From VFKU01 sp964620045 (GTDB lineage: Bacteria > Hydrogenedentota > Hydrogenedentia > Hydrogenedentales > GCA-2746185): a DNA stretch of 64,000 nt. The position numbers and the translations under genes are program-made. Shown in pieces: positions 16,685 to 26,112 of the stretch; the first letter of the stretch is position 1; every line of letters starts with the position of its first letter. The DNA lies in assembly GCA_964620045.1 (NCBI GenBank), contig CAZUJL010000004.1:158259-222258 (forward strand). Direction: 5' to 3'. The notes under the pieces are model-generated. The model was not told the origin of the DNA, searched no databases, and saw nothing but the letters and a program-made list of their open reading frames with translations.

Positions 16685-17793
16685 CGCCCACTCCCAATCA
16701 ATCGCTGCCATTGTATCGGCGCTTCCCGGCACTCGAATCCCACGCGCCGCGTGTGCCGCTGTGTAATCTGCCCACGCCCGTCGAGCCGCTGCGCTTGGCG
16801 AATATTGCAGATGCCGCATCGTTGCACGTAAAGCGCGACGATCAAACCGCAATGCCCTACGGCGGCAACAAAATCCGCAAACTCGAATTCTTGCTCGGCC
16901 AGGCAAAGCAACTCGGCGTCAAGGAAACTATCACCTTTGGCTATGCCGGCTCGAACCACGCCCTCGCCACCGCGCTCTATGCCGGACGCGCCGGGCTGCG
17001 CCCGACCTCCATCCTGTTGCCACAACCCAACGCGCACTACGTCCGCCGCAATCTCCTCGCGGGCCACGCCGCGGGCGCGCGCCTAATAGCGCGCGACAGC
17101 GTCCGCGCAATCGCAACCACGGTGGTGTGGCGCACATTCCTCTCGCTCCTGCGCACCGGCCGCCGCCCATTCATCATTCCGGCCGGGGGCTCCTCCACCA
17201 TCGGCGTGCTCGGGTATGTAAACGCCGCGCTCGAACTCGCCGATCAAATCGCCGCCGGACAATGCCCCGCGCCCGACGACATCTACGTCTCGCTCGGCTC
17301 CATGGGCACCACCGCCGGTCTCATGGCCGGTCTCACCATCGCCGGACTCTCACCCCAAATTCACGCCGTCCGCGTCGTCGATACACGTTTCGCCGATTCC
17401 GACGGCCTCTACCATCTCAGCGGCGCGGTGCTCGCGCGGTTGAAGGATTGGCTCGGCGATATCCCCACGGGGGGACGACCACAACTCACCGTGCGTCATG
17501 AATTCTTTGGTCACCGCTATGGCGAGTTCACCGAAGCCGGCGTGCACGCCGTGCAGCAAGCCAAAACCGACGCCGCCCTCCGGCTCGATGGCACCTACTC
17601 CGGAAAGGCCTTCGCCGCGCTGCTCGCCGATGCCGCGGCGGGCTACTTGCGCGGCAAACACGTGCTCTTCTGGAATACCCACAACGCACAGGATGTCGAT
17701 GCGCTCGCAAAGGGTGCTTCGTATCGCGATCTCCCCAAAGCCTTCCATCACTACTTCGAAGAACCGGTGCAGCCGCTCGATCCGGGCGCATAA
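16675..17793 (+). CDS. PLP-dependent ACC deaminase / D-cysteine desulfhydrase family protein
   Basis: Fold-type II PLP enzyme of about 372 residues without a signal. GGNKIRKLEFLLGQA contains the expected Schiff-base lysine. ITFGYAGSNHALATA and the Gly-rich phosphate loop VSLGSMGTTAGLMAGL are the other cofactor contacts. The start is uncertain: GTG 16675 would overlap the 5' end of the opposite DUF1080 gene by 10 bases, and TTG 16711 (just before LYRRFPALESHAP) matches where family members begin. No clear ribosome site supports either. The reaction could be D-cysteine desulfhydration, ACC deamination or another beta-elimination. Confidence 0.85.
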   Translation: MTASPTPNQSLPLYRRFPALESHAPRVPLCNLPTPVEPLRLANIADAASLHVKRDDQTAMPYGGNKIRKLEFLLGQAKQLGVKETITFGYAGSNHALATALYAGRAGLRPTSILLPQPNAHYVRRNLLAGHAAGARLIARDSVRAIATTVVWRTFLSLLRTGRRPFIIPAGGSSTIGVLGYVNAALELADQIAAGQCPAPDDIYVSLGSMGTTAGLMAGLTIAGLSPQIHAVRVVDTRFADSDGLYHLSGAVLARLKDWLGDIPTGGRPQLTVRHEFFGHRYGEFTEAGVHAVQQAKTDAALRLDGTYSGKAFAALLADAAAGYLRGKHVLFWNTHNAQDVDALAKGASYRDLPKAFHHYFEEPVQPLDPGA

Positions 17794-17808
17794 CCTCGCG
17801 CGGATGCT

Positions 17809-20787
17809 ATGCTTCCGCGCATGATTCGATTCCATCTACTCATCGCCGCTCTTTTGGCCGCCGTGGTCGCGTCCGCACAGGAAACCGACTCCGTCGATCG
17901 CGACTACTCTGCTGAACTCCCGCGCACCAAACCGCTCGAACCCGCCGACGCACTCAAATCCTTCAAGGTGCATTCCGGCTTCCGCATGGAGCTGGTCGCC
18001 GCGGAGCCGCTCGTCTTCGATCCCATCGCAATGGCTTTTGACGAATTCGGCCGCATGTACGTCGTCGAAATGCGCGGCTACTCCGAACGGCGCAACGACA
18101 TGATCGGCGCGATCCGACTCCTCGAAGACACCAACGGCGATGGCGTATTCGACGAAAGTCACGTTTTCGCCGATAAACTGGCCTGGCCCACCGCGGTCGC
18201 CTGTTACGACGGCGGCATCTTCGTCGGCGTGCCGCCCGACATTTTCTACATGAAAGACACGGACGGCGATCACAAGGCCGACGTCAAGGAACTCCTGTTC
18301 TCCGGTTTCGGCCTGACCAACGTGCAAGGTCTGCTGAACAGCTTTAACTGGAACCTCGACAATCGCCTCCAGGGCGCCACCAGCGGCTCCGGCGCGCTCG
18401 TCACTTCCGCCGCGTATCCACTCGAAGCCCCGCTCACACTGCACGGCCGCGACTTCGCGATCGATCCCAAAACCCGCCGCATGGCGGCCGTCAGCGGCGG
18501 CGCGCAACACGGCCTCAGCTTCGACGATTGGGGCCACGAGTTCATCTGTCACAACAGCGACCACATCATCCAGGTGATGTTCGAAGACCGTTACCTCGCC
18601 CGCAATCCATTTTACGCCGCGCCCGGCCCGCGCGACAGCATCGCCACCGAGGGACCGCAAGCCACCGTATACCGCATCAGTCCCGTCGAGCCGTGGCGCG
18701 TCGTGCGCACGCGCCTGCGCGTGAAAGGCATCGTCGAGGGCCCCATCGAAGGCGGCGGCACTGCCTCCGGCTATTTCACCAGCGCCACCGGCGTCACTGT
18801 CTATCGCGGCGACGCGTGGCCCGCCGAGTACCGTGGTAACGCCTTCGTGGCCGACGTTGGCAGCAATCTCATCCACCGCAAGACGCTCGCGCCAAACGGC
18901 CTCGCGTTCCGCGCCGATCGCGCCGATCAAAATGTCGAGTTCATTGCGTCCTCCGACAATTGGTTCCGGCCCGTGCAATTCGCCAACGGCCCGGACGGTT
19001 GCCTGTATGTCGTCGATATGTACCGCGAAGTCATCGAGCATCCCGACAGCCTGCCGCCAGTCATCAAAAAACATCTCGATCTGAACAGCGGCAACGATCG
19101 CGGGCGCATCTATCGCATCGTGCCCAACGGATTCCGCCGGCCCAAAATCACCACAATCGGTAACGCGTCCACCGAAGAACTCGCAGGCCTGCTCGCGCAT
19201 ACCAACGCCTGGCATGCCGAAACCGCGCAGCGTCTCCTGTACGAACGCGCAGACGCGACAGCAATCCCCGCGCTTGAAAAACTGGCGCGGGAAAGCACCA
19301 GCGCAACAGGCCGGATGCGCGCGCTATATGCCCTGCGCGCTCAGGACGCACTTTCAGAAGATATGATTCTTCGCGCGCTCAGCGACGAAAACGCCCAAGT
19401 CCGCCGCCATGCCATACGCCTCGCGGAATCCTTCGCGCAACCTTCCGAGGCGTTGCTCGCGGCGCTGGTCGCCCGTGTCGACGATTCAGACATGGAAGTC
19501 CGCTATCAACTAGCCTTCACCCTCGGCACTTGGGACGCGCCACAGCGTCTCAACGCACTAACCAAACTCGCGCGGGCCGATGGTGCCGATGAATGGATGA
19601 AAGTCGCATTGATGAGTTCGCTCGCCTCAGGCGCCGGCACGGTCGCATCCACCCTGCTAAGCGACGACGCCTTTGCCGAAAACCCGGACTCCTCCGAGTG
19701 GCTACACATGCTCGCGCAGCAAGCGGGCGCTTCCGGCGAAGCCGCCGACACGCAGCGATTGTTGAAGACCATCGACGCGCTACCGAGCGATCAATCCGCG
19801 TACCGGCAGGATCTCGTGGCTGCGTTGTTCACCGGCGCGCGCGATGCCGGCACCGGTGCTGAACTCCGCACAGCGTTGGAGTCCTCACCGTCCGCGCAAA
19901 CAGAGCTGCACAACATGGTCGAGCGAGCGCTCCGTGTCGCGCCGAATTCCGCGGAATCCATCGACGCCCGCGTCGACGCGATCCGCGCGCTCGCGTTTGC
20001 CCCGACGGATCAGGCCCTGCCCGTATTGGCCGATGCGTTGCGTTCCGACGATACCGATCTACGCACTGCGGCCGCCGCCACACTCGCACGGCTCGATATT
20101 CCGAACGCCGCCGACGCTCTTATCGCCGCGCTGGCCGGCCGTTCCGCCACGGAAGCGACGGTACTATTCGATGCTCTATTCACCCGGACCGCATGGGTCG
20201 AGTCTCTATTAAAGGCCTTCGATTCAAAAACGCTGCCATACGACGCGCTGCCCACAACGTATCGCCATCGCCTGACGACCCATCGCGACCCAACCATCCG
20301 CGCAGCCGCCGCGCGCCTCGAAGCCGCCCACGCCGCGCCGGACATCCAAGCCACGCTCGCCGCGCTGCCCGCCGTCGAAGCCATGCACGGAGACGCCGAT
20401 CGCGGCCGCGCCATCTTCGCCGAGCGCTGCGCTTCATGTCATCAGATCGGCGATCTCGGCGAATCGGTCGGGCCAGACCTCAAAGGCGTCCGCGATTGGG
20501 AAACCGCGCGCATCTTCAACAGCGTCGCAAATCCGAACGGCGAGATTAATCCGCAATTCACGGGATACAACGTGGAAACGTCGGACGGCCGCTACCTCTC
20601 CGGCATTCTCGAAGCCGAAACGGCCACCGGCCTCACGCTGCGCATGAGTGGCGGCGCGCAAACTGTCCTCAAATCGCACATCGTCAGCGCCGGGCCCATG
20701 GACATCTCGCTCATGCCCGAGGCGCTGCTCGACAACCTTGAGCCGTCCCAAATCGCGGACCTGATCGCCTTCGTCCGGCAGGAATAG
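17809..20787 (+). CDS. PVC-type haem-binding protein: beta-propeller, HEAT repeats, CxxCH
   Basis: Secreted protein of 992 residues, or 988 from ATG 17821, which gives the cleaner signal MIRFHLLIAALLAAVVASAQ. The propeller has FDPIAMAFDEFGRMYVVEMRG, LLEDTNGDGVFDESHVF and FANGPDGCLYVVDMYREVIEHP. The HEAT region spans roughly residues 450-850. The C-terminal haem site CASCH (C874-H878) is followed by IGPDL-like SVGPDLKGV and a DLIAFVRQE end. It is the second such protein in the window and closer to the version that carries the full DMYREVIEHP motif. The role is inferred as periplasmic oxidation of a sugar or alcohol. It is 15 bases after the PLP enzyme. Confidence 0.9.
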   Translation: MLPRMIRFHLLIAALLAAVVASAQETDSVDRDYSAELPRTKPLEPADALKSFKVHSGFRMELVAAEPLVFDPIAMAFDEFGRMYVVEMRGYSERRNDMIGAIRLLEDTNGDGVFDESHVFADKLAWPTAVACYDGGIFVGVPPDIFYMKDTDGDHKADVKELLFSGFGLTNVQGLLNSFNWNLDNRLQGATSGSGALVTSAAYPLEAPLTLHGRDFAIDPKTRRMAAVSGGAQHGLSFDDWGHEFICHNSDHIIQVMFEDRYLARNPFYAAPGPRDSIATEGPQATVYRISPVEPWRVVRTRLRVKGIVEGPIEGGGTASGYFTSATGVTVYRGDAWPAEYRGNAFVADVGSNLIHRKTLAPNGLAFRADRADQNVEFIASSDNWFRPVQFANGPDGCLYVVDMYREVIEHPDSLPPVIKKHLDLNSGNDRGRIYRIVPNGFRRPKITTIGNASTEELAGLLAHTNAWHAETAQRLLYERADATAIPALEKLARESTSATGRMRALYALRAQDALSEDMILRALSDENAQVRRHAIRLAESFAQPSEALLAALVARVDDSDMEVRYQLAFTLGTWDAPQRLNALTKLARADGADEWMKVALMSSLASGAGTVASTLLSDDAFAENPDSSEWLHMLAQQAGASGEAADTQRLLKTIDALPSDQSAYRQDLVAALFTGARDAGTGAELRTALESSPSAQTELHNMVERALRVAPNSAESIDARVDAIRALAFAPTDQALPVLADALRSDDTDLRTAAAATLARLDIPNAADALIAALAGRSATEATVLFDALFTRTAWVESLLKAFDSKTLPYDALPTTYRHRLTTHRDPTIRAAAARLEAAHAAPDIQATLAALPAVEAMHGDADRGRAIFAERCASCHQIGDLGESVGPDLKGVRDWETARIFNSVANPNGEINPQFTGYNVETSDGRYLSGILEAETATGLTLRMSGGAQTVLKSHIVSAGPMDISLMPEALLDNLEPSQIADLIAFVRQE

Positions 20788-20795
20788 ATCGCGCC

Positions 20796-23180
20796 CTACT
20801 TCTTGAGCAGCCAGATCTCCGACAAGTGCGACTGCTGCCGCCAATTCAAATGGTTCTCGTCGGTCGGCCGGTCCCACGTAATCACCAGTTTCCGATCGGC
20901 CATATACTTCGGATCCACCGGGAACTCTTTGAATTCGCCACGCTCCTTGCCGTCCAGCGTCGGCATCACGCGTTCTCCGTCGATGCGCAACAACGCCTGC
21001 CCATACCCCGTCGTGCGCACGGTGTAGCTGGCCGACGGATCGATCCCCTCGTACACCACACCCAGCGGCCAGTTCATGCTCGATTGCCACGACAACCGCG
21101 CGCGGCTCTTGCCGTTGTCCCACCACCACAGCGTCGGCTCCGGGTGCGCCTCCTCGCCCGGCTCGGTCACCGTTTCCTCCGCGCGCTTCACGTGCGGCGA
21201 CTTTCCCGGATGCCCCACGTCGTCGTAATAGCTGCCCGGTCCCGGATTTTCCCACGTCGCGATCGCTTGCAACCGTGCGCGCTTCTCATCATCGGTCGGC
21301 AGCGCGGCGATCTTCGTGAACTCATCCTCCAGCCACCAACGGTTGTTCAGCGGGTAATCGACAAAATCCAGAATCGCGCCGCGCTCCGCCCCGCTCGCGT
21401 GGTATTTCTCCACGCTTGTCTGCAAATCGATCGACTGAAACAGCGCCTCGCACAGTTCCACAATCCGCGCACGCAATTCGGGCGCGGTCGGTTCCGTATC
21501 GACACCCGCGAGTATCTGAAGCGTCATCGTCATCGCCTTCTGCGGCTGCTGAATGCCCAACAACAACGTTTCATTCGCTTCCTGTTCAAGCTTGGTCTCG
21601 CGAATCAGCCGCTGGCGTACATACGCATCGTAATACGCACGCACCAGACACATCTGCCAGCGCCAGTTGCCTTTCAACTCCGGTGCGCGCGCCTCCAGCG
21701 CCTTCCACGCGCCCAGCGTCGCTTCGACGCCGCCATTCTCCGCCAGCGGCCCGCGCCAGTTGCGCTCCAGCGCGAAAATCCCGTCGGCCGCGTCCTCCGC
21801 GACATTCGATGCGAAAAACACGCGCGCATACTCCACCAGCATCTGGCGCAGATCATAGTCCGGGTCCCAACTCAGCGCGCTCCACACCGCCTTGTTCACA
21901 TCGTCGTGCACGCCATCCGAATACGAAATGAACCCGTCGCTATACGGCGCGAACCAGTTGTGAATCGTGCGGTACTGCGCCGGTCGCGGATTGATCGCCT
22001 CGCGCCCCAGCGTCAGCGCCAGCGCCGGGTCCCACCACGGCACAGGGTACTGGCAAATCTTGTTGTGCGTGATGTCGGGATACAACCGAAGCTGATACTG
22101 CTTCGGCAACCACAGCCGCGTCTCCGGCGTCGGCGGCGAAGACGGCCCCACGACCAGCCCGCCCAGCCACGTCGGTAATTTTTCCTGCACGTACCGCACA
22201 ATCACTTCAACCTGCGACTTGTCGAATCCCTGCATCGACAGCCAGATCTTCGCCTTGGGATGCGTCGACGCAAGCAGCTTCGCGACGTCCTCCAAAAACG
22301 GAATCACAAGCGCCGCCTCGTTGTCCCCGGGATCGCCGCCGGGAAAAAACACGCCCGTCAATTCTGGGCAGTCTTCGTACAACTGCTTGTGCTTCTCGAG
22401 TTCCTCCGCGCGCAGCTTCTCGTCCTTCAGATCGAAATCCGCCGGTGTCCACACCCAGTAGTCCAAGCCGTACTTCGCGCAAATCTCGCTCATGGATGTA
22501 TTCATCGTGCGACGGTCGACTTTCCCGAGCACAATCTTGTCGCTGTCCTGAAACGGAATGTTCTCAATGCTGTTGACGCCGAAGAACGCCAACTCGCGGA
22601 TGTACTGCTCCATCTCCGCCACCGTCCACGCATCCCATGAATTCGCCCGCGCGCGAAATCCAATCTGGTGTCCGCGAATGGGATAGGCGGGAGAAGTTGC
22701 CGTATAGAAGTTTTTCGGGATCGCCACAGAGCCGGGCTTAATCCTCAGTTCCCGTAACAGACGTCCGCAGCCAAACAGGACGCCGCGGGCATCCTTACCA
22801 CCAACGATCACGTCGTATAGCATTCCATTCGAACCACCGCCTGCAATAATTCCATACCCCTCAGCACGCAATTGATCGCGAAAGACAACAAACACCTGGG
22901 GATCTGTTTCCGCTTTGTCACCGATCCATCCGGCACGGCCAATGCGAATGGCTATCGGGGCGTCATGTTTCTCGCTGCGCCGGACGATGGACCAGCGGAT
23001 GCCACTCCGCTTTGCGACTTCCTCGACCAACATATTGATCGCCGTCTCTTCCTGCGCACTTAGGCTATCGGGACGCACCACTACGGCATCGCGCAGTTCG
23101 AGCATGCCCTCTTCGGCGATCGCCGAGGCCGACAGGCCCATCAGCAAAGTGAAAACAGCCGCACGCTTACACCACAACAT
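20796..23180 (-). CDS. Secreted GH20-like protein with zincin-like N-domain
   Basis: Last gene of a five-gene operon, 794 residues from ATG 23180, which opens a Sec signal (MLWCKRAAVFTLLMGLSASAIA) and overlaps the aldolase gene by 14 bases. Residues about 25-150 form the zincin-like domain found before GH20 and related barrels (AINMLVEEVAKRSGIRW, EGYGIIAGG, GVLFGCGRLLREL). The barrel starts at YPIRGHQIGFRARANSWDAW and includes YGLDYWVWTPADFD and GVFFPGGDPGDNE. A C-terminal jelly-roll-like region ends at SEIWLLKK. I cannot assign catalytic acids with confidence. DNA of the N-domain is lower in GC than the rest, as in the paralogue at 7483-9825. It is probably a glycosidase feeding the exported oxidoreductases upstream. 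Confidence 0.75.
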   Translation of the reverse strand: MLWCKRAAVFTLLMGLSASAIAEEGMLELRDAVVVRPDSLSAQEETAINMLVEEVAKRSGIRWSIVRRSEKHDAPIAIRIGRAGWIGDKAETDPQVFVVFRDQLRAEGYGIIAGGGSNGMLYDVIVGGKDARGVLFGCGRLLRELRIKPGSVAIPKNFYTATSPAYPIRGHQIGFRARANSWDAWTVAEMEQYIRELAFFGVNSIENIPFQDSDKIVLGKVDRRTMNTSMSEICAKYGLDYWVWTPADFDLKDEKLRAEELEKHKQLYEDCPELTGVFFPGGDPGDNEAALVIPFLEDVAKLLASTHPKAKIWLSMQGFDKSQVEVIVRYVQEKLPTWLGGLVVGPSSPPTPETRLWLPKQYQLRLYPDITHNKICQYPVPWWDPALALTLGREAINPRPAQYRTIHNWFAPYSDGFISYSDGVHDDVNKAVWSALSWDPDYDLRQMLVEYARVFFASNVAEDAADGIFALERNWRGPLAENGGVEATLGAWKALEARAPELKGNWRWQMCLVRAYYDAYVRQRLIRETKLEQEANETLLLGIQQPQKAMTMTLQILAGVDTEPTAPELRARIVELCEALFQSIDLQTSVEKYHASGAERGAILDFVDYPLNNRWWLEDEFTKIAALPTDDEKRARLQAIATWENPGPGSYYDDVGHPGKSPHVKRAEETVTEPGEEAHPEPTLWWWDNGKSRARLSWQSSMNWPLGVVYEGIDPSASYTVRTTGYGQALLRIDGERVMPTLDGKERGEFKEFPVDPKYMADRKLVITWDRPTDENHLNWRQQSHLSEIWLLKK

Positions 23181-23991
23181 GATCGCCTCCAACATCTTTC
23201 TGCGTACTAACCTGATCCCCAAACTTCGATCGGAACGTCCCAATCTCCCGCTGCAACGCGTCCCGCACCAAGAACAAATCCGTGCTGTGCACGATAAAGT
23301 TCGCGCCCATCTTCGCCCACTCCATCGCGACGTCCAACCCAAACGAGAAGTGATACCCCACGCCCACCCCCGCCGCGCGGCTCTTCTCGATGATCGTCTT
23401 CATCGCCGCCGTGAATTTCGGGTGCGTGTACTGCTCCGGCACAGCAAGACTGATCGACAGATCGTGCGGCCCGACCAGAATGGCATCCACCTCCGGCACG
23501 CGCAGGATCTCGTCCAGCTTTTCCATCGCCGGAATGCTCTCGACATTCACCACGCACAGGTTGTTCGCGTTGTAGTTATCCAAATACGCGCGCAGTTCCG
23601 GCTCCAGCGACTTCGGCTCGCGCAGCGCCCGCTCCAGCCGTGCCCCCTTCAGCGGCCGATACTTCACCGCCCCGCGCAGCGCGTGCACTTCGTCGAGCGT
23701 TTCCATGTACGGCGCCACCACCCCCGCCGCTCCGCCATCCAGCGCCATGCACGCCGCATGCGCGTCCGGCTTCGGAATCCGCACCACCGGCGGCAGCCCC
23801 AGCGCCCCATACGCGCGGCACATCCACGACAACTCCGCGCGATCGATCGGAATGTGCTCCGTGTCAATGAACACAAAATCCAGCCCGCACGACGCAATCA
23901 TCGGCGCCCACGACGCCGACGGCGACACAATGCACGTGCCGTACACCCGCTTCCCCGCGCGCAGCGCCTCTCGTAACTGTTTCCCGGTCAT
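23167..23991 (-). CDS. HpcH/HpaI aldolase-family protein
   Basis: Class II pyruvate-type aldolase of 274 residues, with ATG 23991 in an ATGA overlap with the preceding gene. Family features are FVFIDTEHIPIDR (catalytic base and metal region), PVVRIPKPD, the Ala-rich GGAAGVVAPYMETLDE, the metal ligand glutamate in VVNVESIPAMEKLDEI and DAILVGPHDLSISL. It has no signal peptide and is cytoplasmic. Such enzymes cleave 2-keto-3-deoxy acids, typically at the end of sugar-acid catabolism, which fits an operon of sugar oxidoreductases and a glycosidase. The exact substrate is unknown. Confidence 0.9.
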   Translation of the reverse strand: MTGKQLREALRAGKRVYGTCIVSPSASWAPMIASCGLDFVFIDTEHIPIDRAELSWMCRAYGALGLPPVVRIPKPDAHAACMALDGGAAGVVAPYMETLDEVHALRGAVKYRPLKGARLERALREPKSLEPELRAYLDNYNANNLCVVNVESIPAMEKLDEILRVPEVDAILVGPHDLSISLAVPEQYTHPKFTAAMKTIIEKSRAAGVGVGYHFSFGLDVAMEWAKMGANFIVHSTDLFLVRDALQREIGTFRSKFGDQVSTQKDVGGDHVVV

Positions 23992-25175
23992 GACCACCGC
24001 TTCAACGGATGGTCGCGTTTCACCAGCGGCAACGCGACTCGCCCACCGGCCACCACAGCCTCGAATGCCGCCTGGCACATCTGGTGCGCGTCGCGGCCCG
24101 CCTCAAGTCCCGTAAACGGCGCGTGGTTTTTTTCGATGCTATCGATTAGATCGTCCACGATCAGTTTGTAGTGCCCAACGGGGCTCTCGCCAACATCCAC
24201 GGTCGGCTCGTCGGGAATCGAACTCCAGATCGACGTGGTGTTGTCTTCCGTCCACGCGCCGGTGGCAAACAAACGTACCTGCGGAATCGGCGTCATGCGG
24301 ATCGTCGCAATCCCCTTCGTGCCGTATATATCAAGCCCCCACCGCCCGCCGCCGCCATCGGCACCCTTCACCGACGAGAAAAATCCGCGCACGCCATTCG
24401 CAAACGCATAGCGCGCGTGCACCGTATCGCCCACCACCGGCCCGAGCGGCTCGCTCGCCTCGCGCACATCCGCCGGACCCACCGCGCGGTCATCCATCAG
24501 AATCTCAGCCTCGCACCATTCCGCCGCACCCGCGAAATACTGCATCAAATCGAACACATGCACGCCGAGCACAATCAGATCTTCGCCGCCGGACCGCGCA
24601 TCTTCTTTTCCGCGCCCGCGCATCTCCAGCACGCGCCCGATCAAACCTTCCTCCACAATCTTCTTGTGCAAATGCCGCACCACGGGCGACGCGCGAAAGT
24701 TGAACGCGATTTCCCACTTCAAATTCTTCGCCGCCATCGCCGCGATGACCTCGTCTGCCTCGACAAGATCCACAGACAGCGGTTTCTCGATAATCCCGTG
24801 CGCGCCAACATCCGCGCAGGCCAGCAAGTATTCCTTGTGGTTCACCGTCCACCGCGGCCCAATCACCACCAGCTCCGGCTTCTCCGTCGCCAGCATCTCG
24901 CGATAATCCGCATACGTCCGCTGCGCGTTCGCCTCCTGCTTGTAATACTCCCGCGCCTGCTCATGCGGATCGGCCAGCGCCACCACGTCGACATCGTCGC
25001 GCAGCGCCCACAGCCGGTGCAGGTTGTGCCCATACCCGCCGTGGTCCGTATCGCCAATCACGCACGCACGATATCGCTTCGGCGCCGCATCGTCCGCGCG
25101 CGCCACACCCGCGCTGAGCGCCGCCGCGCCCATGGCCGTCAAAAAAGTGCGACGGTTCAGCTCACTGGTTGCCAT
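23988..25175 (-). CDS. Tat-exported Gfo/Idh/MocA-family oxidoreductase
   Basis: 395 residues. A Tat signal (MATSELNRRTFLTAMGAAALSAGVARA) precedes the Rossmann domain (ACVIGDTDHGGYGHNLHRL, VVALADPHEQAREYY), an EKP loop (AHGIIEKPLSVDLVEAD) and the C-terminal domain (IVLGVHVFDLMQYF). The usual GxGxxG loop is replaced by GDTDHGGYGH, as in a subset of phylum-specific paralogues. Overlaps of 14 bases with the upstream DUF6807 gene and 4 bases with the aldolase gene show tight translational coupling. The substrate is unknown. Confidence 0.9.
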   Translation of the reverse strand: MATSELNRRTFLTAMGAAALSAGVARADDAAPKRYRACVIGDTDHGGYGHNLHRLWALRDDVDVVALADPHEQAREYYKQEANAQRTYADYREMLATEKPELVVIGPRWTVNHKEYLLACADVGAHGIIEKPLSVDLVEADEVIAAMAAKNLKWEIAFNFRASPVVRHLHKKIVEEGLIGRVLEMRGRGKEDARSGGEDLIVLGVHVFDLMQYFAGAAEWCEAEILMDDRAVGPADVREASEPLGPVVGDTVHARYAFANGVRGFFSSVKGADGGGGRWGLDIYGTKGIATIRMTPIPQVRLFATGAWTEDNTTSIWSSIPDEPTVDVGESPVGHYKLIVDDLIDSIEKNHAPFTGLEAGRDAHQMCQAAFEAVVAGGRVALPLVKRDHPLKRWS

Positions 25176-26112
25176 GCGCTGTGTTCTCCGCCGGCCAGTT
25201 TACCAAGTCCAGATACTCCGCATAGGCCGCCGCCGCATCGGGCGCGGCCCCGCCGTGACTATATATATGCACGCCGTAGCGCAAGCGGAAAGCCTCATCC
25301 GGTTTCACCTCAACACGGCTCGGCTCGCCATTCGTAAACGCCTTCCGCCCAAACGGATTCACGGCGATGAATCCATAGTCGCGCGCATGAAACCACGACG
25401 GCCGAAAGTTGCCCGGATGCGGCATCACCACCACACCGACATGGTTCCCGTCGATGGTGCCGCCATAGTCCGCCCACAACGCCGTCTTCCCCCAGCACCC
25501 CGCCTCGTTCCGCTGCCCGGCGCTGTTGAAAATATCGCCACCGTTCTTCACCGCCAGCGGCGTCGCCACGCGCACGCCCAAGCCCATTTCTTCCTGATCG
25601 CCAAAGTAAAACGGCTTCTCTCCGGCGGTGAACGTCGAATCCAGCAGCAAATAAATTCCACCGTCGCGCGCCACGATCGTTACAGTCTGCTTCTCGTCGC
25701 AAATGACCGTTTCGCCATCGACGTATCGATTGTGCACGACGAACGATCCAGCCTCGGCATTTTCCTCAAGGCCCACCTGTTCCACGCGCGCCTTGTTCCG
25801 CCAGAAATCCGCACCACCCAGATCGCCAAACGCGATCCAGATTCCCGGATGCATCGTGTCGTGGTCGGTCGCGTCGATACCTTCGCGCGGCGGATGGTGC
25901 CGAGTCACCAGCGTACCGTCCAGCGCATGCACATCGGTGAAATACGGCCGCAGGATCTTCTCGTCGCGAAACACATACCGTGCGAATGGCCGGTCTCCGA
26001 CGAAAATGCGCACGTCGTCGGCGCCACGCTCGAAACGCACCGGCTCGTCCGCGACACAAACGCCCGCGGCCAGACACAACGCGATCGCCACGATCATCCG
26101 CACGCGCCTCAC
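25162..26112 (-). CDS. Secreted DUF6807 (PmoA-like) protein
   Basis: 316 residues with a short Sec signal (MRRVRMIVAIALCLAAGVCVADE). The body matches the family once annotated 'methane oxygenase PmoA' and now DUF6807: FARYVFRDEKILRPYFTDVHALDG, then VTRHHPPREGIDATDHDTMHPGIWIAFGD, KTALWADYGGTIDG and a Phe/Tyr-rich end. It is not a methane monooxygenase subunit. These soluble beta-rich proteins almost always sit beside Gfo/Idh/MocA genes, as here, and are presumed to act on carbohydrates. It overlaps both neighbours (4 and 14 bases). Confidence 0.85.
   Translation of the reverse strand: MRRVRMIVAIALCLAAGVCVADEPVRFERGADDVRIFVGDRPFARYVFRDEKILRPYFTDVHALDGTLVTRHHPPREGIDATDHDTMHPGIWIAFGDLGGADFWRNKARVEQVGLEENAEAGSFVVHNRYVDGETVICDEKQTVTIVARDGGIYLLLDSTFTAGEKPFYFGDQEEMGLGVRVATPLAVKNGGDIFNSAGQRNEAGCWGKTALWADYGGTIDGNHVGVVVMPHPGNFRPSWFHARDYGFIAVNPFGRKAFTNGEPSRVEVKPDEAFRLRYGVHIYSHGGAAPDAAAAYAEYLDLVNWPAENTAHGNQ

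Noticed and set aside
25162..26112. Reading the DUF6807 gene as a methane monooxygenase subunit (PmoA)
   Set aside because: It has a signal peptide, no membrane helices and none of the pMMO signature. The PmoA name is a legacy label.
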